A stretch of 64,000 nucleotides of DNA from UBA6107 sp964459385 (GTDB taxonomy: Bacteria; Chloroflexota; Anaerolineae; Anaerolineales; Anaerolineaceae). Where the stretch lies: NCBI GenBank assembly GCA_964459385.1, contig CAYWLG010000001.1, positions 372,001 through 436,000 of the forward strand. Reading direction: 5' to 3'. Made by a program: the position numbers and the translations under genes. This document shows positions 14,264 to 23,789 of this stretch, in pieces (the stretch's first letter is position 1; each line of letters opens with the position of its first letter). The notes beneath the pieces were generated by a model. That model was not told the DNA's origin and made no database searches. It was given only the letters and a program-made list of their open reading frames with translations.

Positions 14264-16717
14264 ATGGCAAACAAACCAGTCCCCAATTACGTTCCCGCTG
14301 AGATCGAAGGCAAGTGGCAGCAGAAATGGGAAGCCGATGGAATTTACCATTCGGATATCGATACCTCGAAACCCAAACACTATGCGCTGACCATGCTCCC
14401 GTATCCCTCGGGCGACCTTCACATCGGGCACTGGTACGCCATGGCCCCTTCCGATGCCCGCGCCCGCTTCAAGCGTATGAACGGCTACAACGTGATGTTC
14501 CCCATTGGCTTTGATGCCTTTGGCCTGCCGGCCGAAAATGCGGCCATCAAGCGCAACATCCATCCGCGCACCTGGACCTACTCGAACATTGACCGCATGC
14601 GCAAACAGTTCAAGACGATGGGCGCCATGTTCGATTGGCGCCGTGAAATGATCTCGTCGGATGAGAAATACTATCGCTGGACGCAGTGGTTCTTCGTACA
14701 GCTCTACAAACACGGCCTGGCTTACCGCAAGATGTCGCCGGTGGATTGGTGTCCGAACTGCAATACCACCCTGGCCCGCGAACAGGTCTGGGGCGAAGAT
14801 CGCCATTGTGAACGCTGTGGCACGCCAGTTATTAAGAAGAATCTGGCTCAGTGGTTCTTCAAGATCACCGATTATGCCGAAGAGTTGCTGAATTATGACA
14901 CCATCGATTGGCCTTCCCGCGTGCGCGTGCTGCAAACCAACTGGATCGGAAAATCGGAAGGCGCATTGGTCAAGTTCACGACCGAAGCGGGCGACGAACT
15001 GGAAGTTTTCACCACCCGCCCCGATACCCTGTGGGGAGCCACCTTTATGGTGCTGGCCCCCGAGCATCCGCTGGTGAAAAAGCTGACCACCCCAGCGCAG
15101 CAGGCGCAGGTGGATCAATATATTGCCGAGACTTTGCGTCAGTCAGATATTCAGCGCGAAGCCGCCGACAAAGACAAGACCGGCGTCTGGACGGGTGGCT
15201 TCGCCATCAACCCGGTCTCCGGCACCAAAATTCCGGTCTGGATCGCGGATTATGTGCTGATGACCTACGGTACCGGCGCCATCATGGCCGTACCGGCCCA
15301 CGATCAGCGCGATTTCGAGTTTGCCCGCAAGTTCGATCTGCCCATCATTGTGGTGGTGCAGCCGGAAGATATGGATCCGATTGACGCGGCCAGCATGACC
15401 GAAGCGGTACCCGCCAAGGGAAAGCTGGTCAACTCAGGCCCGCTCACCGGAACGCCGGGGGATCAATCGATCAAACGCGCCATCGAATACGTGGCCGAAA
15501 AAGGGGTCGGCAAGGGCTCGACCAATTACCGCCTGCGCGACTGGCTCATCAGTCGCCAGCGCTATTGGGGCGCTCCCATCCCCATGATCTATTGCCCGAC
15601 CTGCGGCGTGGTTCCGGTGCCTGAAGATCAGTTGCCGGTCACTCTGCCCGATGATGTGGAATGGAAACCGACAGGCGAATCCCCCCTGAAGCTGCACCCC
15701 ACCTGGCGCTTTACCAAATGCCCGGTTTGCGGTGGTGATGCCGAGCGCGAAACGGATACGATGGACACCTTCATGTGTTCATCGTGGTACCATCTGCGCT
15801 ATCTGAGCCCCGATTGTTCCACCTGGCCGTTCGACCAGAAGGAATATGATTACTGGATGCCCGTGGATACCTACACCGGCGGCATCGAGCATGCCAACAT
15901 GCATTTGATGTACACCCGCTTCTTCCATAAAGCGCTGCGAGATATGGAGATCACACAAGGCCCTGAACCCATGCTGCAATTGCGCAATCAGGGTATGGTG
16001 CTGGGCGAAGATTCTGAGAAGATGTCGAAGAGCCGCGGCAACGTGGTGGCCCCGGACGATCTGGTGCAAAAGAACGGCGCCGATGCGGTGCGGGCCTATC
16101 TGATGTTCTTCTCGCGCTGGGATATGGGCGGGCCGTGGAGCAGCGGTGGCATTGACGGCGTCAATCGCTGGCTGCGCCGCGTTTGGACCACGCTGCTGGA
16201 ACCGGCCGAGAGCACGTCTGTCAATGAAGAATCAGTGAAGGTACTGCGTCGCAAACTGCACCAAACCCTGAAAGTGGTGACGCGCGATTTCGAGCAGTTC
16301 GAGTTCAACACCATTGTATCGGGTCTGATGGAATTGATGAATGACATGGCAAAGCTGAAGTCCGAAACCTTCGGCAGCCCGGCCTGGGAAGAGGCACGCG
16401 AAATTTACATCAAGATGCTGGCTCCGGTGGCGCCGCACATCACTGAAGAAATGTGGGCCGAACTGGGTCAGCCCTATTCGATCCATCTACAGCCCTGGCC
16501 CAAAGTGGATGAAGAAGCCGCCAAAGACGAAGAGATCACCCTGGTGGTGCAGGTCAACGGCAAGGTGCGTGACCGCATTCAGGTGCCGGTGGATGTAAAC
16601 GAAGCCACTGCCAAAGAGAAGGCGCTGGCAAGTGAGGGAGTGCAAAAATCCCTCGAAGGCAAGACGCCCCGACAGGTGATCTACGTCAAAGGACGTTTGG
16701 TAAATATCGTCATTTAG
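14264..16717 (+). CDS. leuS: Leucyl-tRNA synthetase
   Basis: The 817-residue class I synthetase has the HIGH motif as HIGHW (residues 53-57), a zinc-type insertion with CPNC and CERC cysteines, and a CP1 editing domain containing TTRPDTLWGATF. The KMSKS loop is at 586, and the C-terminal tRNA-binding region includes VQVNGKVRDRI. It charges tRNA-Leu in the cytosol. GGAG five bases before the ATG at 14264 decides the start over the GTG two codons earlier. Expression is controlled by the leucine T-box just upstream. Confidence 0.96.
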   Translation: MANKPVPNYVPAEIEGKWQQKWEADGIYHSDIDTSKPKHYALTMLPYPSGDLHIGHWYAMAPSDARARFKRMNGYNVMFPIGFDAFGLPAENAAIKRNIHPRTWTYSNIDRMRKQFKTMGAMFDWRREMISSDEKYYRWTQWFFVQLYKHGLAYRKMSPVDWCPNCNTTLAREQVWGEDRHCERCGTPVIKKNLAQWFFKITDYAEELLNYDTIDWPSRVRVLQTNWIGKSEGALVKFTTEAGDELEVFTTRPDTLWGATFMVLAPEHPLVKKLTTPAQQAQVDQYIAETLRQSDIQREAADKDKTGVWTGGFAINPVSGTKIPVWIADYVLMTYGTGAIMAVPAHDQRDFEFARKFDLPIIVVVQPEDMDPIDAASMTEAVPAKGKLVNSGPLTGTPGDQSIKRAIEYVAEKGVGKGSTNYRLRDWLISRQRYWGAPIPMIYCPTCGVVPVPEDQLPVTLPDDVEWKPTGESPLKLHPTWRFTKCPVCGGDAERETDTMDTFMCSSWYHLRYLSPDCSTWPFDQKEYDYWMPVDTYTGGIEHANMHLMYTRFFHKALRDMEITQGPEPMLQLRNQGMVLGEDSEKMSKSRGNVVAPDDLVQKNGADAVRAYLMFFSRWDMGGPWSSGGIDGVNRWLRRVWTTLLEPAESTSVNEESVKVLRRKLHQTLKVVTRDFEQFEFNTIVSGLMELMNDMAKLKSETFGSPAWEEAREIYIKMLAPVAPHITEEMWAELGQPYSIHLQPWPKVDEEAAKDEEITLVVQVNGKVRDRIQVPVDVNEATAKEKALASEGVQKSLEGKTPRQVIYVKGRLVNIVI

Positions 16718-16723
16718 TCTATA

Positions 16724-16760
16724 ATCCGGAGTGTAAGAAGTTGCACTCCGGATTTTTTTT
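16724..16760 (+). terminator. Intrinsic terminator of leuS
   Basis: ATCCGGAGTG pairs perfectly with CACTCCGGAT over a 10-nt loop and is followed by eight T. Confidence 0.9.
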
Positions 16761-16779
16761 CTAGGGTAGGGAGGCTGAA

Positions 16780-17463
16780 ATGCGACTGGCAGAATCAAAT
16801 TGGATGGAAATTGAAGCCTATCTGAAAAAGGATAATCGGCTCATCCTTGTTTTGGGTTCTACTGAGCAGCATGGTTATCTGAGCGTTAGCACAGATGTCA
16901 AAATACCGTTGTCACTGGCCGATGCTGCCTCGCAGCAAACCGGGGTTCTGGTGGCCCCTCCGCTGAATTTTGGTGTCTCCCCTTATTTTCTGGCTTATCC
17001 CGGCACGATCAGCTTGCGGGTGGAGACTCTGTCCAATGTGGTGGAGGACATCCTGCGCTCGGTCTACCGGCAGGGGTTCAAGCGCGTCTTGATCCTCAAC
17101 GGTCATGGCGGCAATATTGCAGCTTATCACCGCTTGAATGAGCTGGTCAATGAGATTAAAGACCTGAAAATTGCCTGGTACTCGTGGTGGAAATCGCCTG
17201 AGATCATTGCCTTCGCCGAAGCCCACAATCTCAAACTCTATCACGCCAATTGGAGCGAGGCCTTCCCCTTTGTGCGCTGCACCGCCGTACCGCGCAGCGA
17301 AAAACAGCCTTTGGATACAGATCGCATCTTGAATGACGAACAGGCGCGCGAATACTATGGCGACGGTGTGCTGGGCGGCACCTATCAGGTGGAAGATTCA
17401 CTGATGAGCGAAATGTTCTCGGTGGCGCTGAAAGAAGTATTGCGTCTGATCGAAGTCATCTAG
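16780..17463 (+). CDS. Creatininase-family amidohydrolase
   Basis: The 227-residue protein has GSTEQHGYLSVSTD, the metal-binding segment of the family, and the strongly conserved LNGHGGN. Family members are metal-dependent amidohydrolases, including creatininase, MftE-like peptidases and FAPy deformylase; the substrate is not evident here. AGGGAGG 7 nt before the ATG is a strong ribosome binding site. It stands alone between two terminators, so it is monocistronic. Confidence 0.85.
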   Translation: MRLAESNWMEIEAYLKKDNRLILVLGSTEQHGYLSVSTDVKIPLSLADAASQQTGVLVAPPLNFGVSPYFLAYPGTISLRVETLSNVVEDILRSVYRQGFKRVLILNGHGGNIAAYHRLNELVNEIKDLKIAWYSWWKSPEIIAFAEAHNLKLYHANWSEAFPFVRCTAVPRSEKQPLDTDRILNDEQAREYYGDGVLGGTYQVEDSLMSEMFSVALKEVLRLIEVI

Positions 17464-17481
17464 TCAGAAATTGACTTGCAG

Positions 17482-17514
17482 GGCCTTTTCAACTTTGTTT
17501 GAGAAGGCCTTTTC
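17482..17514 (+). terminator. Intrinsic terminator of the creatininase-family gene
   Basis: GGCCTTTTCA pairs with TGAGAAGGCC across ACTTTGTT and runs into TTTTCG. Confidence 0.8.
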
Positions 17515-17524
17515 GTTTGCCGGT

Positions 17525-17553
17525 TTGACAAATCGGACAAAATCAGGAAAAAT
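17525..17553 (+). promoter_or_regulatory. Possible cydDC promoter
   Basis: A perfect TTGACA is followed after 17 nt by AAAAAT. The -10 is weak and ends 7 nt before the cydD ATG, so a leaderless transcript is possible. Confidence 0.4.
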
Positions 17554-17560
17554 TGAATCC

Positions 17561-19306
17561 ATGCATAACAACAGGCGATTGATGGCAATGCTCCGCACTA
17601 CCGGAGCAATTTTTCCTTTGACGGTTCTCTTCGGCTTCCTGGCCGGTGCTTTGGTAGTGCTGCAATCGCTGCTCTTGAGCAAAACGATTGATGGGGTCTT
17701 TTTACAGGCGCAGACCCTGGCAGCCGTGATGCCTCTTTTGCGCGTGTTCTTGCTCGTCGTTCTTGTGCGAGTGCTTTTTACAGTACTTAACGAAACTTTT
17801 GCCGCCTGGATGGCCAGCAAGATCAAATCAGACTTGCGCGATCAGTTGATGCAGAAGATCAACCGGCTCGGCCCGGCCTACCTGCACACTCAGCGCAGCG
17901 GTGAGTTGGTGACCACAGCACTGCAGGGGCTGGATGCGCTGGATGCTTATTTCAGCCAGTACCTGCCACAGGTGCTGCTTTCAGCCATGCTGCCGCTCAC
18001 GATTATGGTGGTTGTTTTTCCGTTGGATCTGCTCACCGGTCTGGTCTTTTTGATCACAGCACCGCTGATCCCCTTTTTTATGGCACTGGTGGGGCGCACC
18101 TCGGAAGCAGAGACCAAGAAACAGTGGGTAGCATTGTCGAGAATGGGCGCCGATTTTCTCGATACCTTGCAAGGGTTGGCCACGCTAAAAGCGCTGGGGC
18201 GCAGCCGCGACCGTGCGGTTCATCTGGAAGAAGTGAGCGAGCGTTATCGCCTTGCCACCATGAATGTGCTGCGCATCACCTTTTTATCGGCCCTGGTGCT
18301 CGAACTGCTGGCTACGATCTCAACCGCTGTGGTTGCAGTCGAGATCGGGCTGCGTCTGCTCTATGGCAAGATCGCGTTTGAACAGGCCTTCTTTATCCTG
18401 TTGATCGCCCCGGAATTCTACCTGCCCATGCGCAATCTGGGCATGCGTTATCACGCCGGCATGACCGGCGTCACCGCCGCCGGCAGCATTTTTTCTCTGC
18501 TCGACACGCCCGAACCGGGCAGTTCGGCAGTCGTTTCAGCTTCGCATCCAAAATCCCTCGACCTCTCTCAGCCCTTTTCGATTCGTTTTGAAGGGGTATC
18601 GTATCAATATGAGAACCGCCACGAGCAGTCACTGGATTCTATTGGTTTGCAGTTCGTTTCAGACAAAAAATATGCCCTGATCGGACGCAGCGGAGCCGGC
18701 AAGAGCACGTTGATGCAGTTATTGATGCGTTATTTGCTGCCCACACAGGGCAAGATCCTCTGCAACGACGCAGAGATCGAAAACTGGTCGGTAGAGGAGT
18801 GGCGCAGGAACATTGCCTGGGTGCCACAAAAGCCGATGCTGTTCAATACCAGTTTGTTTGAAAATATTCGTCTGCAAGACGCGGCCATCGGCGAAGAGGC
18901 GGTCTGGCAGGCGCTTCGCCAGGCTTCGCTAGATGAGTTGGTAGCTCAACTCCCGCAGGGACTTCACACCCCGCTGGGAGAATGGGGGGCGCGACTGAGC
19001 GGCGGCGAGGGGCAGCGGGTGGCTCTGGCACGGGCTTTTTTGAAGAATGCTCCTCTGGTGCTTATGGATGAACCTACTGCCCACCTGGACCCTGAGTTGG
19101 AGGCCAGCCTTGACCGGGTTACGGCCGACCTGCTCAAAGAGCGCACCGTCATTACAATTGCGCACCGCTACTCGACCATCGCCGCCGTAGACGAGGTGAT
19201 CGTGTTGGAGGCTGGGCAGGTGTTAAAGATGGGTTCGCCCCAACTGGTACTGCGCGAAGAGCTGCCGGCCGGGCCGTCACTGGCTCGCGGGGAGGCAGGC
19301 GCATGA
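17561..19306 (+). CDS. cydD: Thiol reductant ABC exporter subunit CydD
   Basis: The 581-residue half-transporter has six membrane segments (to about residue 300) and a nucleotide-binding domain with Walker A GRSGAGKST, signature LSGGEGQR and Walker B LVLMDEPTAHLDP. With CydC it exports cysteine or glutathione, which is needed to assemble cytochrome bd. The start at 17561 gives the usual length; 30 further in-frame codons upstream would run through the preceding terminator. It overlaps cydC by 4 nt. Confidence 0.92.
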   Translation: MHNNRRLMAMLRTTGAIFPLTVLFGFLAGALVVLQSLLLSKTIDGVFLQAQTLAAVMPLLRVFLLVVLVRVLFTVLNETFAAWMASKIKSDLRDQLMQKINRLGPAYLHTQRSGELVTTALQGLDALDAYFSQYLPQVLLSAMLPLTIMVVVFPLDLLTGLVFLITAPLIPFFMALVGRTSEAETKKQWVALSRMGADFLDTLQGLATLKALGRSRDRAVHLEEVSERYRLATMNVLRITFLSALVLELLATISTAVVAVEIGLRLLYGKIAFEQAFFILLIAPEFYLPMRNLGMRYHAGMTGVTAAGSIFSLLDTPEPGSSAVVSASHPKSLDLSQPFSIRFEGVSYQYENRHEQSLDSIGLQFVSDKKYALIGRSGAGKSTLMQLLMRYLLPTQGKILCNDAEIENWSVEEWRRNIAWVPQKPMLFNTSLFENIRLQDAAIGEEAVWQALRQASLDELVAQLPQGLHTPLGEWGARLSGGEGQRVALARAFLKNAPLVLMDEPTAHLDPELEASLDRVTADLLKERTVITIAHRYSTIAAVDEVIVLEAGQVLKMGSPQLVLREELPAGPSLARGEAGA

Positions 19307-21054
19307 AGCCCATCGGCCGTCTCTTCTCGTTTATGAAACCTTTTGTCAAAGAGATCACATTGTCGATCGTGACCGGCATCATTACCATCGGTACCGGCAT
19401 CGGCATGCTGGGCACGTCGGCCTATCTCATTTCGTATGCGGCTTTGCAGCCTTCGATTGCCGAGTTGCAGGTGGCCATCGTGGGGGTGCGCTTTTTTGGC
19501 ATCACCCGCAGTGTGTTCCGCTACTTGGAGCGGTTGGTCTCTCACTCGGTCAATTTACGCCTGCTGGCCCGCCTGCGTGTTTGGTTCTATCGCAATATCG
19601 AACCGGGCGCTCCGGCCAACTTGCAGCAGCAACGCGGCGGCGATCTGTTGAATCGTGTGATGGCAGACCTGGAAACGCTGGAAAACTTCTACGTGCGGGT
19701 GGTATCGCCCGCCATTGTGGCATTGGTCATCACGGTGGGAATGAGCCTCTTTTTGGGCGGTTATTTCTTGCCACTGGGGAGCATCCTGTTTGCGGGTATG
19801 TTCCTGAATGGCTTGTTGGTGCCGCTGTTCATGATCTTGATCACGCGCAAGACCGGCCGCCAATTACTTGAAACGCGCTCCCAGCTCTCATCGGTCATGC
19901 TCGAAACTTTTCAAGGGCTGGAAGACCTGCAAGCCGCCGGGGCGCAACCCCGCTGGCTGGAGGAGATTGCCCGCACCGACCGTGACTCCGCCCGGCTGCA
20001 AATCTATTATGGTTTTCTGAACGGGGTCACTTCTGGGCTGGCCCTTTTGGTCACTAATCTGACCGTGTTGGCCGTGCTGCTGGCGGCGATCCCGCAGGTG
20101 AGCGCAGGGGCCATGACGGGGGTCTCGCTGGCGGTGGTGACCCTGCTCACGATGGCCAGCTTTGAAGCGACCGGCAACCTGCCCGCCGCCGCCCAAAACC
20201 TCACTGCCAGTTATGCGGCCGCCAAACGCCTCTTTGAGCTGGCTCAACCACGAGATCAACAAACCAGCTTAACCGCTTTACCGGCCGCGCAGATGGAACA
20301 AGCCCAGCAGCTTGACCTGAAAGAGGTGTCGCTCTCTTATTCCGGTAATACTGATGCAGCCTTGAAAAGCGTGAGCCTCTCGCTCAAGCGCGGAGAGCGG
20401 CTGGCTGTGGTGGGCCCCAGTGGCGCGGGCAAGACCAGTCTGGTCAATGTGCTGCTGCGCTTCTGGCCCATGCAATTGGGGCGGATACTCCTGGATGGAC
20501 AAGATCTGACCAATTACTCACCCGAATCCACGCGCGGGTTGTATGGCGTCATCTCGCAATCCACTTACCTGTTTTCTGAGTCGTTGCGCCAGAACTTGCT
20601 TCTGGCCGCGCCGCAAGCGGACGATGCCGAGTTGCTGGCAGCCTTGCATCAGGCCCAATTGGATGCTTGGCTGGCCACTTTGCCTGCCGGGCTGGATACC
20701 TGGTTGGGAGATCAGGGGTTGCAGATGAGCGGGGGAGAGCGTCAACGCCTGGCGATTGCCCGGGTGCTGCTGCAAAAGACGCCATTTGTGATCCTGGATG
20801 AACCTACTTCCAATCTTGACCCGGCCACCGAGCAGGAAATTCTCACACAACTATTCGAGGTGTTTGCAGATCGCGGCCTCTTGATTATCACGCACCGTCT
20901 GGTGTACATGGAAAAAATGACTCATATCTGCTTTTTGAAAGCAGGTAGGCTCGTAGAAAGCGGCAGCCAGGCTGACTTATTGGCGCTGGACGGTTACTAT
21001 CGGCATTTTTACGACCTGCAAAAGAACATTCTTCTCGAATCCCCAGCCTTTTAA
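19303..21054 (+). CDS. cydC: Thiol reductant ABC exporter subunit CydC
   Basis: The 583-residue protein has an N-terminal six-helix membrane domain and an ATPase domain with GPSGAGKTS, MSGGERQR and FVILDEPTSNLDP. It forms a heterodimer with CydD through the ATGA-coupled gene pair. Its role is export of thiol reductant for maturation of the cytochrome bd oxidase encoded 2.8 kb downstream by cydAB. Confidence 0.92.
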   Translation: MKPIGRLFSFMKPFVKEITLSIVTGIITIGTGIGMLGTSAYLISYAALQPSIAELQVAIVGVRFFGITRSVFRYLERLVSHSVNLRLLARLRVWFYRNIEPGAPANLQQQRGGDLLNRVMADLETLENFYVRVVSPAIVALVITVGMSLFLGGYFLPLGSILFAGMFLNGLLVPLFMILITRKTGRQLLETRSQLSSVMLETFQGLEDLQAAGAQPRWLEEIARTDRDSARLQIYYGFLNGVTSGLALLVTNLTVLAVLLAAIPQVSAGAMTGVSLAVVTLLTMASFEATGNLPAAAQNLTASYAAAKRLFELAQPRDQQTSLTALPAAQMEQAQQLDLKEVSLSYSGNTDAALKSVSLSLKRGERLAVVGPSGAGKTSLVNVLLRFWPMQLGRILLDGQDLTNYSPESTRGLYGVISQSTYLFSESLRQNLLLAAPQADDAELLAALHQAQLDAWLATLPAGLDTWLGDQGLQMSGGERQRLAIARVLLQKTPFVILDEPTSNLDPATEQEILTQLFEVFADRGLLIITHRLVYMEKMTHICFLKAGRLVESGSQADLLALDGYYRHFYDLQKNILLESPAF

Positions 21055-21058
21055 GGAA

Positions 21059-21096
21059 GAACACCCGCGAATGAGGCGGTTCATTCGCGGGTGTTC
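21059..21096. terminator. Long hairpin after cydC
   Basis: A 16-bp perfect inverted repeat (left arm GAACACCCGCGAATGA) encloses a 6-nt loop. No T-run follows on the plus strand, and only a weak T-rich stretch follows on the minus strand. It probably ends or protects the convergent transcripts. Confidence 0.55.
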
Positions 21097-21127
21097 AATG
21101 AGGAGAATACAAAGACTATATTAGTCC

Positions 21128-21156
21128 ACAAAGTTTAAATTCGGGTTAAACTTTGT
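21128..21156. terminator. Second hairpin between convergent cydC and tsaC
   Basis: ACAAAGTTTAA and TTAAACTTTGT form a perfect 11-bp stem with a 7-nt loop, 20 nt from the tsaC stop. It lacks a proper T-run on either side. Confidence 0.45.
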
Positions 21157-21176
21157 TAAGTAATTTCTCATATTTG

Positions 21177-21794
21177 TCAGACAATTAAAGCTTCAATGTC
21201 GGCCGCGGCGATTGCGCCCTGCCGCAGGATCACCGGCTTTTCTCCGGTGCAGTCCACCACCGTGGAAGGGATGCCACCGTAGCAGGCACCGCCATCCAGA
21301 ATGAGCGGCACACGGTTGTTGAGCTGCACGTGCACGTCAACGGCATTGAGCGGGTTTTGTTTGCCGCTGATGTTGGCCGAGGTGGTAGCAAGCGGGCCGA
21401 ATTCTCTCAGCAGGCGCAGGGCGATTGGGTGATTGGGCATGCGAATGCCGATGGTCTGGTTGGGCGAGAGCAGGTCGGGAATATCGGTGCGTTTGGGCAC
21501 GATCACGGTCAGGCCACCGGGCCAGAATTTCTCGACCAGTTTTTTTGCCAGATCGGTGAAGCTGGCAGTGATCAGGCTGATCTGGTCAAGGTCGCCGATC
21601 AGAACCGCGATCGCTTTGTTGGAATCGCGCCCTTTTACCTCAAACAATTTGATGATCGGTGAGATGTTGAACGGGTCGGCCCCCAAACCATAAACGGTGT
21701 CGGTCGGAAAGGCCACACACTCACCGGCTTGCAACAACTCAAGCGCCCTTTGAATTGAACTTTCCTGCTGGGCAGGCAATAAAGAAGTATCCAT
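21177..21794 (-). CDS. tsaC: L-threonylcarbamoyladenylate synthase
   Basis: The 205-residue protein has the YrdC/Sua5 signature FPTDTVYGLGADPFN and ATTSANISGKQNP. It makes threonylcarbamoyl-AMP from threonine, bicarbonate and ATP, the first step of t6A37 modification of ANN-decoding tRNAs. It lacks the Sua5 C-terminal domain, so it is the short TsaC type. It is the last gene of the prfA-prmC-tsaC operon, 13 nt after prmC. Confidence 0.93.
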   Translation of the reverse strand: MDTSLLPAQQESSIQRALELLQAGECVAFPTDTVYGLGADPFNISPIIKLFEVKGRDSNKAIAVLIGDLDQISLITASFTDLAKKLVEKFWPGGLTVIVPKRTDIPDLLSPNQTIGIRMPNHPIALRLLREFGPLATTSANISGKQNPLNAVDVHVQLNNRVPLILDGGACYGGIPSTVVDCTGEKPVILRQGAIAAADIEALIV

Positions 21795-21807
21795 AATTTC
21801 TTTCCCC

Positions 21808-22653
21808 TTATGTAAGTATTTTAATCAATCTGGGTAAATCTGCATAATCATGCAGACAATCAATTGTCGCGCTGGGGTAAACCCGTTTGGCCAGTTCGAG
21901 GGCACTTTCGCCTTGCGTTGCTTCTATCTCCAACAAGATTACTCCTCTGGGGAGTAATCTTTGCAGCGATTGCTCCAATAACCGTTCGATCAATCTCAGC
22001 CCGTCAGGACCGCCATCCAGGGCCAGACGTGGTTCGTGCTGCAAAACAGGCAGCGTTTCGAGGGTAGCGCTGGGAATGTAGGGCAAATTGGCGGCGATCA
22101 GGTCGAAGCGTTCGTCGATTCCTGCCAGCAGGTCGTTTTGACGCAGCTTGATCCGTTCTTCGAGCCCGTGCAGGTGCACGTTTTCTGCAGCAATTTGTAA
22201 TGCGGCCTCCGAGATATCAATTCCCGTTACCCGCAGATCATCAAAACGATCCGCCAGGCAAATTGCGATGATCCCGGAGCCACAACCCACATCCGCCGCT
22301 TTTCTGCGGCTGGGGTTGGCTTCAAGCCAGTGCATGGCTTCTTCAACCAGCAGTTCAGTTTCAGGCCGTGGCACGAGCACGGCGGGGCTCACTTTGAAAT
22401 CCAACCCAAAAAAGCTGCGTTTGCCCGTCAGATAGGCCAGCGGTTCGCCATTTTGCAGTCTTTTTAGCAGATTTTCGAGCAGTTCCAGTTGATCGTCTGG
22501 AAGGAGGGCTTCGTTGTTGGCTACCAGCCATTCGCGTTTTTGATTCAGGCCGAACGCCATCAACACCTGTACGTCAAGCGTGGGTGTTTCAGAGTCGTTC
22601 AGGGTTCGAACGGCTTTTTGGGCCCAGTCCTGAACGCTAATCTTCGTCGTCAT
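21808..22653 (-). CDS. prmC: Release factor glutamine methyltransferase
   Basis: The 281-residue protein has an N-terminal helical domain and a Rossmann methyltransferase fold with the SAM motif DVGCGSGIIAI. It methylates the glutamine of the GGQ motif in RF1 and RF2. The substrate-binding NPPY tetrad reads NLPY here (AANLPYIP), an unusual change at the second position. I start it at the ATG at 22653 (MTTKISVQDWAQ), overlapping the prfA stop by 17 nt; an earlier in-frame ATG at 22728 would overlap by 92 nt. Confidence 0.9.
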   Translation of the reverse strand: MTTKISVQDWAQKAVRTLNDSETPTLDVQVLMAFGLNQKREWLVANNEALLPDDQLELLENLLKRLQNGEPLAYLTGKRSFFGLDFKVSPAVLVPRPETELLVEEAMHWLEANPSRRKAADVGCGSGIIAICLADRFDDLRVTGIDISEAALQIAAENVHLHGLEERIKLRQNDLLAGIDERFDLIAANLPYIPSATLETLPVLQHEPRLALDGGPDGLRLIERLLEQSLQRLLPRGVILLEIEATQGESALELAKRVYPSATIDCLHDYADLPRLIKILT

Positions 22654-23713
22654 CCACTCCCGTCGTAGCCAGCCGGTCTGCTTCATCACGAATGGAAAGT
22701 TCATCGATGAATTGATCAATGTCCCCATTCATCACGCCCGGCAGGTTGAATGAAGAAACATTGATACGGTGATCGGTGACACGGCTTTGCGGGTAGTTGT
22801 AGGTGCGAATCTTTTCAGAACGTTCGCCGGTACCCACCTGTGAACGGCGGGCATCTTCTTGCTCAGATTGGCGTTTTTGCTCTTCCAACTCATATAGACG
22901 GGCGCGCAGCACGCTCATGGCTCGCAGACGGTTTTGCAGTTGTGAACGTTCATCCTGGCATGCCACTACCAGACCGGTGGGCTTGTGAGTGATGCGGATG
23001 GCCGTGGCGTTCTTTTGCACGTTCTGGCCGCCTGCGCCCGAAGAGCGGAACACGTCCACAATGATATCTGATTCGGGAATATTGATCTCAATATCGTCAA
23101 TTTCGGCCATCACAGCCACAGTGACGGTGGAAGTGTGAATACGGCCCGAAGACTCGGTAGCCGGAATGCGCTGCACCCGGTGCACGCCAGACTCAAATTT
23201 GAGTCTGGAATAGGCGCCCTTGCCTTTGACCATGAAAATGACCTCTTTATACCCACCGATACCGGTTTCGTTGGCCGAAACGATCTCGATGTTCCAGCGG
23301 CGTAACTCTGCATAATGCATGTACATGCGCAGCAGGTCGGCAGCGAAAAGCCCGGCTTCGTCACCGCCTGCCCCGGCACGAATTTCCATGAAAACGTTGC
23401 GATCATCACGCGGGTCTTTAGGCACGAGCAGCAACTTTAACTGCTTTTCGATCTTGTCGATCTCCCCACTTACTTCAGAGAGTTCCATTTCTGCCAAATC
23501 GCGCATTTCTTCGTCATCGCTGTTTTCCAGTTCGCGGGCCTGTTCCTGTTTTTTGAGCAGTTGACGGTAATGGGTCGATAAAGTGATCACCGGATCCAGG
23601 TCAGACCGCTCTTTGGCCAGTTCAGCAACTTTTTGATAATCTTCTGCGTTTTGTTCGAGGAGTTGGGTGAGCTCATCGTATCTTTTTTCAATTGCGGCGA
23701 TTTTTTCTAACAT
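22637..23713 (-). CDS. prfA: Peptide chain release factor 1
   Basis: The 358-residue factor has the codon-recognition motif as PAT (RIPATESSGRIHTS) and the peptidyl-tRNA hydrolysis motif GAGGQ followed by NVQKNATAIRITH. It ends translation at UAA and UAG, and PrmC encoded immediately downstream should methylate its GGQ. A TATAAT at 23752-23757 on the minus strand lies about 40 nt before the ATG. It is the first gene of the operon and is divergent from cydAB. Confidence 0.95.
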   Translation of the reverse strand: MLEKIAAIEKRYDELTQLLEQNAEDYQKVAELAKERSDLDPVITLSTHYRQLLKKQEQARELENSDDEEMRDLAEMELSEVSGEIDKIEKQLKLLLVPKDPRDDRNVFMEIRAGAGGDEAGLFAADLLRMYMHYAELRRWNIEIVSANETGIGGYKEVIFMVKGKGAYSRLKFESGVHRVQRIPATESSGRIHTSTVTVAVMAEIDDIEINIPESDIIVDVFRSSGAGGQNVQKNATAIRITHKPTGLVVACQDERSQLQNRLRAMSVLRARLYELEEQKRQSEQEDARRSQVGTGERSEKIRTYNYPQSRVTDHRINVSSFNLPGVMNGDIDQFIDELSIRDEADRLATTGVDDDED

Positions 23714-23789
23714 AGATCCCTTAAATAATGAAAAGAGTTCAGAACAGGAGAATTATACCAGCCCTTAGCAGAATTTTTTAAGGTGCGTT

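Noticed and set aside
13930..14301. Plus-strand frame of 123 codons across tRNA-Ala(GGC) and the T-box
   Set aside because: It runs through a tRNA gene and a structured leader; those explain the sequence better.
14249..15118. Minus-strand frame of 289 codons
   Set aside because: It is antisense to leuS and the T-box leader, and its sequence is the low-complexity His/Gly-rich type produced by reverse reading of coding DNA.
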